DNA of 64,000 bases from Chrysogorgia sp. JL179-B06 (GCA_035772405.1 JAYKKM010000312.1:416501-480500), one strand, 5' to 3'. Positions 1 to 10,869 are shown, counted from the stretch's first letter. Notes: generated from the letters alone by a model not told the origin. Numbers and translations: made by a program.

Positions 1-113
1 TTGCTGTGATTCATCGAAACGAAAATCAAGAAGATCTCATTGGCAAGCACATCTACTTTGCAGACTCCTGCACGATGTGTTGTACAAATCCATAATTATT
101 ACGTTAAACATGT
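1..113 (+). pseudogene. 3' fragment, tandem copy of the 187-525 gene
   Basis: The first ~100 bases repeat the last ~95 coding bases of the gene at 187-525 (offset about 430 bp) with almost no change; one visible difference is TGTTGT against TGCGTT near the stop. The copy runs off the left window edge, so an intact paralogue may lie just outside. Downstream flanks of the two copies start alike and then diverge, as expected of a recent tandem gene duplication. Confidence 0.7.
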
Positions 114-186
114 ATATGTAAAGATTAATCCTTTGTGTATATAGGCATCTCTATCCAAAACATTGTATTATTAGACAAAACTCATC

Positions 187-525
187 ATGGCAACAAGTAT
201 AGATATAAACGAAATTAAACTTGATAACATGAAGTTATACAGCTCTGAATTTTTATACACAATATGTACAGACTCTGATTTTTATGTTGTTGACTTTATG
301 AGCGAAGATAAAATTTGGCTAGATGACCGGGATAAAATTTGGCTAGATGACCGACGCGGGATAATATTAAAAGATTTTAATCTTACCTCTGTTCTTAATA
401 CCCGAATGGGGGTCCAAGCTGGAATTATTATTGCTGTGATTCATCGAAACGAAAATCAAGAAGATCTCATTGGCAAGCACATCTACTTTGCAGACTCCTG
501 CACGATGCGTTGTACAAATCCATAA
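187..525 (+). CDS. hypothetical 112-aa protein with internal 8-codon duplication
   Basis: An uninterrupted reading frame of 112 aa with an ATG in fair context (TCATCATGG). The product is acidic and contains a direct 8-residue repeat (DKIWLDDR twice, bases ~307-354), which is a perfect in-frame 24-bp duplication. There is no signal peptide or membrane segment. I do not recognise the family. Support for coding: the end of the gene is preserved in a neighbouring copy at 1-113, and the internal duplication keeps frame. Its compact form and the promoter-like repeats downstream resemble small genes of large DNA viruses or their integrated copies, but that is only an impression. Confidence 0.5.
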   Translation: MATSIDINEIKLDNMKLYSSEFLYTICTDSDFYVVDFMSEDKIWLDDRDKIWLDDRRGIILKDFNLTSVLNTRMGVQAGIIIAVIHRNENQEDLIGKHIYFADSCTMRCTNP

Positions 526-1257
526 TTATTAAAACATGTATATGTTTATTAAAAACCATTTATCATCTGTTTTGACATGTATGAATTAATTAACACTCTC
601 TCTGCTTATTGAGGAAAATTGTTTAACGGGTATATTAAAATATATACTAAATTGTGTGAAAAGTGTAAAATAGAGTATCAAAAAGCATAAAAATATGTTT
701 AAATAAATGTAAAAATGCTTAAATATCTAGAAATAGACGTATTTAAACATATACCCTTACGGAAATATATATTTCACGGGGGCTAATCCCTCCAAAATGG
801 CCACTTATCCCTACGCGTAATTAATACATCAACTGAATAGACAGGTTAGAACTCATTATAAAATCGTATCTCCAAAGTCCACAAACAAAATGGCCGCTAA
901 TCCCCAACAAGTATAATACATCAACTTTTGACATCGTAGACCCTATTGCTAATTATAATCCAGCGTCTTTAATCCCGCAACACAAATTCATTGTCCCTAC
1001 CCATATTATTAAACAACTGCTTTTGACATAAGGGGAGGAATTAGAACAAGACGCTTATTATATATTCGCGTCCCTAAGCGTCTAACAACACTCATTGTTC
1101 CTACCCATAATAATTCAATTGTTTTGACATGAAGGCTTTAATGAACGATCTCTGATTGGATAGATACGGGGAAGGATTTGATTATAGAAACTCTGATTGG
1201 TCAAACCCACTATACCATTGTAATAGTCCGCAAACCGTGATTATAAAAATAAGGAGT
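526..1257 (+). promoter_or_regulatory. repeat-rich upstream region of the 1308 gene
   Basis: The nonamer TTTTGACAT recurs four times (570-578, 926-934, 1021-1029, 1122-1130), and CCTACCCATA-type blocks precede the last two at similar spacing. Two AAAATGGCC blocks occur near 796 and 889. A TATA-like TTATAAAAAT sits at 1241-1250, about 58 bp before the ATG at 1308. I read this as a promoter with reiterated upstream elements. The bound factor is unknown. Confidence 0.4.
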
Positions 1258-1307
1258 ACGGACAATTAATTTCAAACTCAAAACCCAACTCGTAGCAAGA
1301 AGAAATA

Positions 1308-1781
1308 ATGGAAAACACACAAGAAACCCCGATGAAGTTCTCCTTTGATGAATACATACCACCAAAGGAATATTACAGAGATTATGTAAGTAGCGATAGT
1401 AAACTGATTGCTGTGTGTAAAAATGTCGTATATTTATTATGTTATTTTTATTTCGTAGAAAGAAACCCACCGCAGGAGGAACAGATACCGCCACCAATAC
1501 CCGACAATGTGGTCACAACGGTACCGGGCATACCCCTTTATGCCCAGGAGGAACCGCAGGAGGAACAGATACCGCCACCAATACCCGACAATGTGGTCAC
1601 AACGGTACCGGGCATACCCCTTTATGCTGACGCGAAAAGCGAGTGGGCCTTCCGCGTTCAACGCGACGACGAGTATGGTTTTGACGAGTACGTCCATCCC
1701 GAAGATGAAGAACCGCGCGTATGGGAATGCGTGGATACTATGGGGAAGCATTCATGTATTTCGAAAAAACACAAACCATGA
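1308..1781 (+). CDS. small gene with a likely short intron and overlapping acidic/basic frames
   Basis: The unspliced frame gives 157 aa: an acidic N-terminus, two 28-residue Pro/Glu-rich repeats (84-bp direct repeat from ~1470), and an acidic tail. Residues ~27-50 are encoded by an AT-rich stretch that looks like an intron: a perfect GTAAGT donor at 1386 and a T-rich tract ending TTTCGTAG at 1458. Using 1458 (73 bp removed) shifts to a very Arg/Tyr-rich frame running to a stop at 1794. A second acceptor, CGCAG at 1475 (90 bp removed), keeps the acidic frame. Both frames are open across the repeats. Family unknown. The repeat may be expanding, and one of the two frames may be accidental. Confidence 0.5.
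   Translation: MENTQETPMKFSFDEYIPPKEYYRDYVSSDSKLIAVCKNVVYLLCYFYFVERNPPQEEQIPPPIPDNVVTTVPGIPLYAQEEPQEEQIPPPIPDNVVTTVPGIPLYADAKSEWAFRVQRDDEYGFDEYVHPEDEEPRVWECVDTMGKHSCISKKHKP
1386..1458 (+). other. candidate 73-bp intron (alternative acceptor at 1475)
   Basis: GTAAGT donor immediately after a complete codon, AT-rich body, pyrimidine-rich TTATTTTTATTTCGTAG acceptor. The alternative CGCAG acceptor 17 bp downstream gives an intron length divisible by three. Confidence 0.5.
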
Positions 1782-1799
1782 TAAAAATGCGTAAGCATT

Positions 1800-2826
1800 A
1801 ACTGTTTTTTTATTTTTAAAATAATACGAACACAGAAAATTGGATTTATGTTTTTAAAATAACATTTGTCTTTTATATATATATATTTTTGTTTCTTGTA
1901 TGTTAAAAATATAATTCATCCAACTTCTACATCGTGTGTGTGTTTTTACTATAGCTAACTCTTTCATCATATGCTAACGAACAACCCTGGCGTAAAATAA
2001 GCAATTCATTGAATAAGGGATGACCTGTACTGTCACTTTGGACCAGAGCCAATCTCATTCGAATCGCAAATTCGACTACGGGTGAACGCGCACCAATGCA
2101 GTAATAAAACAGAACATTGGAAGATGTCAGAGTCTTGTACCGAAGCACAACTTACAAGCGAGCAAAACACACACAACTGAAAAATATGAAAAAATCATCT
2201 GCTTATATACTCAACTATTCTCTTAATAATTTTTTGGGGTTTTCTCCAAATTTATTAAAACACTTTTACGGCATAAAACTTTTTCCACAACTCTAATATT
2301 TATATTTGATAATATTTCATCTAAAATTATTTTGAGAACATTTTTTTCAACTATAAACCATCTCTCAAACTTTTTGGAAGACTTAAAACACCCAAATAAT
2401 TTTTATGAGTATTATCATCTTAAAATATTTTGAGGAAATATCATTTTTAAAAATACAGTAACTAGGGAATATCAGTCATTCAGCCATAAGATGGCGTCGA
2501 GGTAAGAGCTCCATGGCGGAAATTTCTATGATTAATTCAAAATGTGTGTTTATTTTTATTTCAATAAACATTACTACTCTTCAAATAAAAATAGGACAGT
2601 TTTTTACCAAACTGTTTGATTATTTTTATTTCAAAAAACATTACAAGTCTTCAAATAAAAATATGGAGTTTTTGGATGGCACGTGCACGTAAGTATAAAT
2701 CACATCGGGTGAGGTATGATGGTTATGTATAATAGAATTTTTTGTATTTCTTTTTTTCAAAACGAGGTGTGTGTCAGTATATATATCACAGTGTGAATGA
2801 TGATCTGATTAAGTGCTGTCGCGGAT
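1800..2826. other. AT-rich stretch, no gene recognised
   Basis: No coding region found. A direct repeat of about 78 bp lies at ~2540-2600 and ~2619-2665; each copy holds the blocks TATTTTTATTTCAA and CTTCAAATAAAAATA, which pair with each other and could form a hairpin. This is probably MITE debris. Confidence 0.4.
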
Positions 2827-3080
2827 GCTATATGGGGTTGAAAGCAGTGATGAACCAGGAACAGGAAGTTTAGTCGTAGAATTTCGTGTTCCGAATAATT
2901 GATAATCAGTGTGGAAAGTTTGCCCAGAAACCAAACATGTCTACAGTAAAACTGTTTCACTTTAGACATGTTTGGTTTCTGGGCAAACTTTCCGCACTGA
3001 TCATCAGTTGTTTGAAACACTAAATTCTACGACTTAAACATCCTGTTCCTGGATCATCAATGCTTTCAACCCTGTATAGC
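2827..3080. repeat. 254-bp inverted repeat (fold-back/MITE)
   Basis: Arms begin GCTATA and end TATAGC and pair through most of their length with small mismatches. The centre is a near-perfect match of CCCAGAAACCAAACATGTCT to its complement around 2930-2990. No coding content. Typical of a non-autonomous fold-back element. Confidence 0.75.
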
Positions 3081-3719
3081 AAATGACGTCAGTACTTGCT
3101 TAACACTATTCACCTTGAATGACCTTCAATCTCTGGTCGTTGAACTCAGGGACGACTAAAAAACTGGTCGTATAACAACAGGAGCAAAGTGATATATATA
3201 CTCTTGACCGCGACCCCTTTTGAATAATTTTTATACAAAAAACCTCTTGTATACGACCAGGTGCATATCCCTCCTGATTTGATGACTGGTCGTTCTTAAC
3301 AGGGTGACCACACCTTAAAAATGTTCAACCCCCCTGGAAATATGGGACTGTACTGTGCTCTGATTGGTCAATTCAAATCATTCTTGATTCTGATTGGCTT
3401 AGAGCTCGGTCCAGTCCCTAACACATTGATAATAATAATATATATATTATTACTACTATAGTGAGTTTAATAATATTTATTTTCAGTCAAACGTATACAT
3501 CGATAAGGTTAGCTTCTCATGAGAGTGCAAATCTATAATTGTCATTATACGAACTCGTTGACTGAAAATCGGCTGGATCGGATTCAATATACGCTTCCCC
3601 TCACGAAAAATAAAAGTTGACTCCTCGTCGGAGCTTAGTGCTTTCGTCTCCCAGAATTTCTAGTTGTATTTCTTCGGTTCTCACACGAGTTTGTTCTCTT
3701 GCCCATCGTCGATAGTGTT
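3081..3719. other. no gene; short hairpin MITE fragments
   Basis: A short imperfect hairpin at ~3346-3421 has GGGACTG...CAGTCCC ends and CTGATTGG blocks. ACTGGTCGT motifs recur at ~3160-3290. Nothing coding is seen. Confidence 0.4.
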
Positions 3720-4335
3720 ATCCATAACGGCTGTGTATGTCAACATTCGTCGCAAAAGAAATTTCCTTTGATTTACAGCAGCATCAATACTTTCATCTAC
3801 GTCGTAGCCTTCTTCCTCATAGTTTTCCAAATCTTCCGATGAGTGCTATCTCGCCGAAGACCTTTTAACAGTTTAAGATGTTCTTTTGTATATTTTCATA
3901 AATTCCTTCATATATTCAGGTACCAAGGAATTATAAACATGTTTTGTGGCTTCTTCATGAGTAATCCGATTCCCCTACATTGTTTTATCAATCGATCCGT
4001 CACGTATAGGATCCATCTTTTGGTAAATTTCGTTTAATATAAATTCCCATGGATTTATGCCCTCTTCCTCCGATTCTTCATAATTTTCGCTACCTTCCTC
4101 ATCCGTCAGTGTATGGTGTTCTTCCTCTGTCTCTTCTCCAGTTTCCTCGTCTGTGTAAGATTTCATACTTTGCCCCTCCAGCTTATCGTTTGTGTACAAT
4201 TCGTCATCTGTAGCAGAGGAATTACTTTTGAGAGATCCATTGACGGTTATGGATTGATTGTACAGAGTGACCTTCTCCATGGATGTTCTTCAAATTTGTC
4301 TTTCCACAAATGTCGCACTGATGAAACATCGTTAC
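3720..4335 (-). pseudogene. decayed C2H2/acidic protein of virus-like element type
   Basis: Read on the minus strand from ~4335: a C2H2-like start (CDICGKTNLKN...H...H), then a ~100-aa frame (3975-4280) with runs of Glu (TGEETEEEHH) and the segment NPWEFILNEIYQKMD. After a stop at 3975 the same frame continues with a helical charged region (e.g. EYMKEFMKIYKRTS) and further acidic residues, broken by at least two stops. The order of zinc finger, acidic stretch and PWE..LNE..-type helix resembles proteins I associate with Polinton/virus-like elements of invertebrates. The assignment comes from memory of family style, not a search. A related finger occurs at 19393-19644. Confidence 0.45.
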
Positions 4336-4483
4336 ACATTCGCAATTGAACACTGAATGAATCTAATTGCTATATTATCGATAATTTATAAGACATCTCA
4401 CATGAATGGTTATAAACATCCCCAACACCTCTAAAGCTCCCTCATTACCACCTCAAATGCCCCATAAATACCCCAAACAACCC

Positions 4484-5377
4484 TCATTCAATGATTCAAT
4501 GGATTCAATGATTCAATCTTAGGATTCAATGATCCAATCTCAGGATTCGATGATTCAATCTTAGGATCCATTGATTCAATCTTAGGATTCAATGATTCAA
4601 TCTTAGGATTCAATGATTCAACCTTAAGATTCAATGATTCAATCTTAGGATTCAATGATTCAATCTCAGGATTCAATTATTCAATCTCAGGATTCAATGA
4701 TTCAATCTTAGGATTCAATGATTCAATCTTAAGATTCAATGATTCAATCTGAGGATTCAAGGGGTTTTTTTCGGGGTCGTTTGGGGGTGTTTTCGGGGCA
4801 TTTGGGGTGTTTTCGTGGGCGTTTGGGGATGATTACGGGGGCGTTTGGGATGTTTTGGTGAGCATTTGGGGTGCTTTCGGGGCACGTTTGCAATTGAACA
4901 CAAAATGAATCTATTTTCAGAATTATCGATAATGTATAAGACATCTCAAGAGGCCCTCATCACCCCATACTGCATATCTTCACCCCTGAGACTCAATCCC
5001 AAATACACCCCAAACGCCCCCGAAAACACCCCCAAACGCCCCCGAAAACACCCCCCAAATACACCCGAAACGCACCCCCAAACGCCCCCCAAATACACCC
5101 CAAAACACCCTAAATGCCCCCGAAAATACCCCAAACGCCCCCGAAAACACACCCGAACGCCCCCGAAAACACCCCCTTGAATCCTAAGATTGAATCATTG
5201 AATCCTAAGATTGGATCATTGAATCCTGAGATTGAATCATTGAATCCTAAGATTGAATCATTGAATCCTGAGATTGAATCATTGAATCCTGAGACTGAAT
5301 CATTGAATCATAAGACTGAATCATTGAATCCTAGGATTGAATCATTGAATCCTAAGATTGAGTCATTGCATCCTGTC
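4484..5377. repeat. mirrored two-satellite fold-back structure
   Basis: Left to right: tandem 21-bp units (unit like TTAGGATTCAATGATTCAATC) at 4484-4760; G-rich units (TTTGGGGTGTTTTCGGGG-like) at ~4761-4885; a ~110-bp unique centre; the complementary C-rich units (CCCCAAACGCCCCCGAAAACA-like) at ~5000-5173; then the complement of the 21-bp units at 5174-5377. Two different satellites are thus arranged as A-B-centre-B'-A'. The frames through them are only repeat translations. Best read as a fold-back element with satellite-like termini. A related single piece of the centre (GCAATTGAACAC...ATTATCGATAAT) sits at ~4338-4385. Confidence 0.8.
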
Positions 5378-5399
5378 GAATATCTAACCGGTTTTTCTA

Positions 5400-6659
5400 C
5401 GAGGTAATTGTATAAATCTCTGTTGGTTCATATAGGATTCTTTTCATCATGAACGTGTTAAAGATTTAATAAATCTATTCGGACACTTATACCATTGAAC
5501 AATGTTTGATGTTCCTCTAGACAGATTTTAAGGTACACAATATAAACCATCCATAAATTTTAGTTCTCTGTATAGAGGACGCAAAAATAGCTGATAAGTT
5601 CTTTTATTGTTTTCGATTTTGTCCATTTGTGTCCGAGATATCTGTCTTTAAACATTGCCAAAAAGCCCTATTTTGAATTCCCCGCTTGAAATTTCCTCAA
5701 ATGCTATACGCAAATAGGCTAATATCGCAAATAGCCAAAATGGTTAGGGTGCATATCTTCATAGAACTGTCGAAGATCTAAATTGATCGTAAAGGCCATC
5801 ATATAAATCTCTGTTGGTCGAGAGACGAGTTAGTATGAAAGTATAAGCTGCTTCTTCATTACTCTGTTTAGTTCATTCCAGATTATATTATTTAGCCAAG
5901 ATCGATTGAGAGCCGCATTCACATTGCCGTAGAGAGGCGAAGTGTATAAATACAAAAGCGTTTCTTATATTATTAAAAGAAATAAGAGCTACCTTATACC
6001 ATCATCGGAAGGAGTCGGCGGCTAATCGGGGAAAAACATCATGTCAATATGACGTAATGGAATCGGTTGGGGATTTAAAAGGACACAAGCTAGGGTTAGG
6101 GATTCCTGGTTTAATGACGTAATCTGAATAAATAATTAGGGTTAAAGGGTCGTGTAGGTTCACGAGAAGTCATGACGTGATCCCCCAAAATTCGAAATGA
6201 CCTAATGAATATTTAATGAGGGGGCATCCCTTTGGGGGGCAGATGGGGGTATCACCACTGACATATCAAAGAAGGAAAACGAAAATAAAATAACGTTCTT
6301 TGATTGGTTTATTTTAATTTGCAACAAGATATCGCATGGTGCATACGACGGGATTTGTCCCTGCAACATGTCCCCGCTATTTGTCGCCTCGTGTGTCCAA
6401 ACCAAAAACTTCCTGTTTTGTGAAGTTCGTATGTTAAACACCGCCATGAAGAGCAGCTTTCAGGTGAGACGGGTCACAAATTTCCCCCTAGTCGATAGCG
6501 TAGCAGAAATACAATGAATGTGGAGATATATAACAACAGCATACAGATTACTTGTCATGCAAATGTTTAATTCCCAAAGGGGAACAGATAAAGACAATCA
6601 CTTAGATTAACGTCACAAAGGCTACTTCGCGTAAAGCGCTCTAATATAGTTGAATTCAA
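5400..6659. other. no recognisable gene
   Basis: Low-complexity and AT-rich sequence with short open frames lacking any feature of coding DNA. No RNA gene or clear repeat was identified. Confidence 0.4.
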
Positions 6660-6911
6660 TTAAAGTAATATTACCAATAATTCAAGAACAGGGCGAGAGT
6701 TTTCCCCATGAAGTGGATTCATTCCTGGCAAAAGTTTCTGATTAAGAAACTGAATGAACGCATTTGTGTTAAATCGTTGCCATGCGTCCAGAATATCCAA
6801 CGCATGCGTCCCTTCATTCGATATTGCTGATATAACATAATGGGGGTCTCCCAACTTGCATAGCTGTATAATCTTTAACAACAGCTGGTGTTTCACGAGG
6901 ACTATATCCAT
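6660..6911 (-). CDS. unassigned 83-aa open frame
   Basis: An 83-codon frame on the minus strand with a plausible protein-like composition (Leu/Ile-rich, ISNEGTHALDILDAW...). There is no domain I know, no clear splice sites and no second copy in the window. It may be an exon or a chance frame. Kept only because its composition is less biased than its neighbours. Confidence 0.2.
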   Translation of the reverse strand: MDIVLVKHQLLLKIIQLCKLGDPHYVISAISNEGTHALDILDAWQRFNTNAFIQFLNQKLLPGMNPLHGENSRPVLELLVILL

Positions 6912-7397
6912 ATAGCGAAGCGCGCGGTAATGAGGTCAGTATGTATGTTTGTCTGAGTTTGCTATAATTATTGCATTCCAAACAATAGAAAAAGAGTCGT
7001 TAGGAATCCTTGAGAGTCAATTTCGGTTTGTTTGTCTGAGTTTTGGTTCTATCAATAGCATTACTGCAACGCGCTGCGCTATTGCCGAGCGATTCGTTTG
7101 TCCTATACCAGGAAAAGAATAATCAGGTCCGTTATCACACACTGGAAAATCTGATTTTAAGTACGTAGGAAAATTGATGTAACTATACAACTGACAATAC
7201 CTGTTTCATCCAGGAAAACCAGTTGGTTTTCATTTCGCTGATACGCAGTTCGCTGCACCTATCCAAGAAGTTTACATACATCATACATGAATGTTTTCAT
7301 TCGTAAATAGTTTACACCATCAGTTTTACAAGTACATTTAGTGTTCACACGAGAAAAGAAATGGCAAATACAGTACGTAAGAATAATAAGTAAGATG

Positions 7398-7661
7398 TTA
7401 ATCATTGTTGTCGCCTTCTGTTGAATTGGTTATTTCAGTTGCTATTTCATGTAACTGAATTTTAGGATTTTGAAGGATAGAATCCATAACAACGTACTCC
7501 TCCTCATACGGATATAATGTTATACTTCCACTTAAACGACAAAGGCAACAAGGCCTTACATCACCTGTGTTAAAGAACTGTGTTACTGTGTTAAAGAACA
7601 GGTACGGTAGACAGTTTTCGGACAAACAAATAGCTCCGAATGTTGATAAACCATTCTCCAT
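7398..7661 (-). pseudogene. fragment resembling the helix-turn-helix part of an IS630/Tc1-type transposase
   Basis: An 87-aa minus-strand frame with the layout '..FFNTGDVRP...L.PYEEEYVVMDSILQNPKIQLHEIATEI'. In IS630/Tc1-like transposases of animals the N-terminal DNA-binding half has 'TGDV.P' followed by 'E...I...L..NP...L.EI...L', which this matches in order and spacing. The catalytic DDE half is missing. A short direct duplication (TTAAAGAACTGTGTTACTG-type) around 7573-7600 lies inside it. The call is by pattern memory. Confidence 0.4.
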
Positions 7662-7844
7662 CTCAAGTCATCCGAGTATGGTCGTGGCATCTTGCGTTAT
7701 TTGTCAAATACGGCAGTTCCTTTGCCTATACGGTTACCAGTATGCTAAACGTTTTAATATCCACGCGCGTAACGCATATTTAATGAAACACCTGATAGGT
7801 ATATATGTATATTGGTATACTTGATTTGGACAACCTTTTTGACA

Positions 7845-8022
<178 letters not shown>

Positions 8023-8126
8023 TAGCAATTAGACAACGAGCCCGCGTTTTCTATGAGCAGATAGTCAACGAGGCGGAGCCGAGTTGACTATCGCTCATAG
8101 AAAACAAGGGCGAGTTGTCTAATTGT
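8023..8126. repeat. hairpin MITE with CAATTAGACAACGAG ends
   Basis: The sequence folds onto itself: CAATTAGACAACGAGC pairs with GCGAGTTGTCTAATTG, and TTTTCTATGAGC.GATAGTCAAC with GTTGACTATCGCTCATAGAAAA. Related ends occur at 46626-46655 and, more diverged, at 41437-41548 and 20470-20560. This is a dispersed family. Confidence 0.7.
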
Positions 8127-8361
8127 TTTAGTATAAATTTACAACTTTCTAACCCAAGAAATAACTTTTATTTCGCATTTTTCATGGGAAAAAAGTAAAT
8201 ATTCTTTCGAAATCAGGCGACTTTTTCCCCAGAGGTTTATATCAGCGGATAGTAACTCCTGCGATAGCCAATCAAAATTGATGATTTGTGATATAAACTT
8301 GTCAATTTATACTAATGTATAATATAAACTCAATTGATTATTTGTTTTTGTTTCTATATAG

Positions 8362-8423
8362 GGCTGGAAAAATACCGGCATCAATGTTGCGTTCATATCA
8401 GAAGAAGTGTGACCAATTTGAAG
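8362..8423 (+). CDS. host gene, internal exon 1 of those seen
   Basis: Acceptor TTTCTATATAG, 62-bp exon, donor GGTATTTT. The frame with one leading base reads AGKIPASMLRSYQKKCDQFE and ends with one base over, which matches the phase of the exon at 8577 (a Gly codon would be split). The exon on its own is weak; the support is the phase chain with the next exons. Product unknown. Confidence 0.45.
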
Positions 8424-8576
8424 GTATTTTTTCAATAATATTTGAAAATATTCATGACAGCGTTGACCGGAAATGGAATCCATGGCTCGTACCATGAACC
8501 ATTTCTTAACTGGAAATCAACTGAGCCGTAAAATTATGGCGTAGCCCCCTCCCTCGCACAGACACAAACATTATAG

Positions 8577-8792
8577 GTCCGCCGATACATGATGCTCTGT
8601 CCGTTTATCAAGCACTTGGAAAATGGACAAATGAGGAGATGAAAGGGGAGCATTTTCATAACTACAAAATATACTCGAACAGTGGCATTTATGTGCCTAT
8701 CTTGACTCAGGTTCTCGCTCAAACGTCACGAAAAACTCGGTCACAATCATTATGTTACTTGACATACAGTATGTTTGAGGGAAAATGTGCAG
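8577..8792 (+). CDS. host gene, internal exon (72 codons)
   Basis: Acceptor CATTATAG and donor GCAG|GTTAGT enclose a stop-free 216-bp exon of normal composition (PPIHDALSVYQALGKW at its start). Phase 1 in, phase 1 out. The next matching phase-1 acceptor is at 21292, which would make a 12.5-kb intron holding the whole Gypsy element. No family recognised; soluble, mixed helix-like composition. Confidence 0.55.
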
Positions 8793-9029
8793 GTTAGTTG
8801 GCTTAGTGAAAGTGTATATATCCCGCGAGTGTTGTTACAGCCGTCGAAAACACATCGATAAGGATCTACATATCTATCGTCGCACTTCCTCAGGATCGCA
8901 CAACTACTTCTCAATGAAATAAGTGCAGCAACATTTTAGAACTGATAACGTGTGTTTTGGAATTATGTCACAGTAGTTAGTCATTTACACATGTTATTGC
9001 TGTATCTAAATCGAAAATATTTGCAAAGA

Positions 9030-9088
9030 GTGGGATTTAATATATGTACTGCGGCAGTCGCAGTTTATATCGGTAATGTTTGGATGTG

Positions 9089-9129
<41 letters not shown>

Positions 9130-9535
9130 CTGCCGCATAAGCACTACATATATCAATCGAACCAGTACACCATTGTAACCTTCGCTCTCAACCTGAGTCT
9201 CGGTGTATCAGTGGTTAGAGCGTCTCATCAAATGGTTACAGGTTCAATGCCTGTCCGGGACAGGATATACGAGCTTCACGATCGCGCATGTATCGTCTTT
9301 CTACTCCAAGCTCTCCCACATTCACTACAGCAGTGTATATATTAACACATCCAAACATTACCGATATATAGTAACTGCCGCATAGGCAGTACATATACCA
9401 ATCGAACCAGTACATCATCGAGTCTCGGTGGCTCAAAAGGTTACAGATTCGATTCCTGTCCAGGACTCGAATTTTTCTTAGGATACGAGCTTGACGATCG
9501 CCCATGTATCGTCAGTGAAAGCCTATGGTGAAAAA
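9030..9535 (+). mobile_element. two tRNA-like SINE copies with (TA)n
   Basis: A-box-like CAGTGGTTAGAGCG followed by B-box-like GGTTCAATGCC (~9210-9255) and a second degenerate copy with GATTCGATTCC (~9446). Both continue into the shared tail GATACGAGCTTGACGATCGC and CATGTATCGTC. Sequences upstream of each copy (ACCAATCGAACCAGTACA, ACATCCAAACATTACCGATATA) are also shared, so unit boundaries are not sharp. A (TA)n tract lies at 9090-9126. These are SINE-like repeats rather than functional tRNA genes because the cloverleaf is not intact. Confidence 0.55.
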
Positions 9536-10380
9536 GCTAGGAAACAAAGTCAATAATCTTCAAGCTAAAATATAGAAGCATGGTGAGTATGTAAATCTCA
9601 CCACATACCGTCCAAAGGGAAGCCGCCAATTAATTATTAGTCACATCCCTTATGGACGATCTATTACACCTTTACAACACTAAATTTCATTAGTTATTCC
9701 ATCCGAACCATTCCGATTTCAATTGCGACTCCTTGACTCTCATCGGGAGTTGTATGATTGCCTATGCGTTCGACTGAAACTGTGGGTTTAGCGTCCGACT
9801 GAACCTTATTAACCATTTTGGCAGTATTATGGCTTATCTTGCTTTAGTGTACAGGATTCCTATCAGGAAGAAACCCTTCGGAGAAACAGTGCGAAGAACT
9901 ATTGAAGATCTCAAACTCATCGACGTAGAAAAATAAGTCGTTACTTGGTTTTAGCATAAAGTATTCTGAAAAACAATTCGCAAAATGGTCAGGAATCGCA
10001 AAATAGGATTTCCTTACAGGAGAAGTATATCTCTAAGAGTTTTAAATTGGTTTACTTGAACGGCTTTACTTTTTAGAGAAAGTAATCCAGACAGTAATCA
10101 ACACCGCGCAAGGAGTTAGAAAATGAAGATTTAAAGCGGGTTAATTAAACTTAGCAGCTTGAATAAATTTGTCTGCATGGGGATTATAGACAAAAGCGGC
10201 CATCAAAGGGAAATTAAAGGATTACATGCAACTCCACAGACAAAATAGAGCACATGTATTTCCATAAACACAGAATAAATAATTCAGTGCACAGCAGCTC
10301 AATGGTATGATTTGGGACGATCTAAAGAGAAATGGTATTGACATGTAGATAAGGATAACTTATCGGTTTATATTAACAAA
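9536..10380. other. mostly empty; contains a decayed relative of the 10404 frame
   Basis: At ~9868-9936 the sequence parallels the end of the frame at 10404-10640 (blocks like GAAGAACTATTGAAGATCTCAAACTCATCGAC against GAAGAACTGTTAAGGATTTAAAACATGTGGAC) but is out of frame and stopped. This suggests a duplicated, decayed exon. Nothing else was found. Confidence 0.35.
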
Positions 10381-10403
10381 TCTCTCTTGATCAATATCGA
10401 GAC

Positions 10404-10640
10404 TTGTTTGAAAGCATAAGCGTTCAAATCGGCAGAAATAACTGGCCGAGAAATCTGAATGCCATTTATCAGGAGATGAATGTTAATAATTTCGGGAGAA
10501 TTATCGCTTATATAACCTTCGTACATGGTGTCATTGATTCCTTTGATGAAGAAATGCTTCGGGAAGCAATACGAAGAACTGTTAAGGATTTAAAACATGT
10601 GGACAAATATAAACTAAAGCGGTTTCAAGACATTGTGTAA
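10404..10640 (+). pseudogene. Bcl-2-like BH1 fragment cut by a Gypsy LTR
   Basis: A 78-aa frame containing NNFGRIIAYITFVHGVI. It resembles the BH1 segment of Bcl-2 family members (pattern N-W/F-G-R-I-v-A-f-x-x-F), preceded by a helix of suitable length. The frame stops at TAA inside the first bases of the Gypsy LTR, which begins at 10636, so the insertion truncates it. Upstream bases (CTTGATCAATATCGAGACTTG) stay in frame without an ATG, so the true 5' part is elsewhere. The family call is tentative: only one motif is visible, and BH2 is missing. Confidence 0.35.
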
Positions 10641-10805
10641 TGTATATATAACATGATTACTTCCGAGTTGACCACATGTTTCCGGTTTTAATGCGCATGT
10701 CCTAAAACACTGTAGTTTCAGTCCGCCATTAAAATATAATTACTTACGAAACTAAATACAGTTTTGGTGTCTGTTATTTGCGTGTTAAATGGCCTGGACA
10801 TAACA
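10636..10805 (+). repeat. 5' LTR (170 bp)
   Basis: TG...CA ends; differs from the 3' LTR by a handful of substitutions and small indels. It is followed directly by GTGGCGACGAGGAT, the likely primer-binding site region. Confidence 0.95.
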
Positions 10806-10869
10806 GTGGCGACGAGGATAACTGGAATACGACACCTGACATTGGAAAATACTGTATTTTTGCTGAATA

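Noticed and set aside
4488..5407. Several frames encoding NPKIESL-type or Pro/Thr-rich repeats
   Set aside because: They follow the 21-bp and C-rich satellites exactly and occur in mirrored pairs, so they are repeat translations.
9185..9260. Functional tRNA gene
   Set aside because: A and B boxes are recognisable, but the acceptor and anticodon stems do not pair and the tail is shared among dispersed copies, so a SINE is the better reading.
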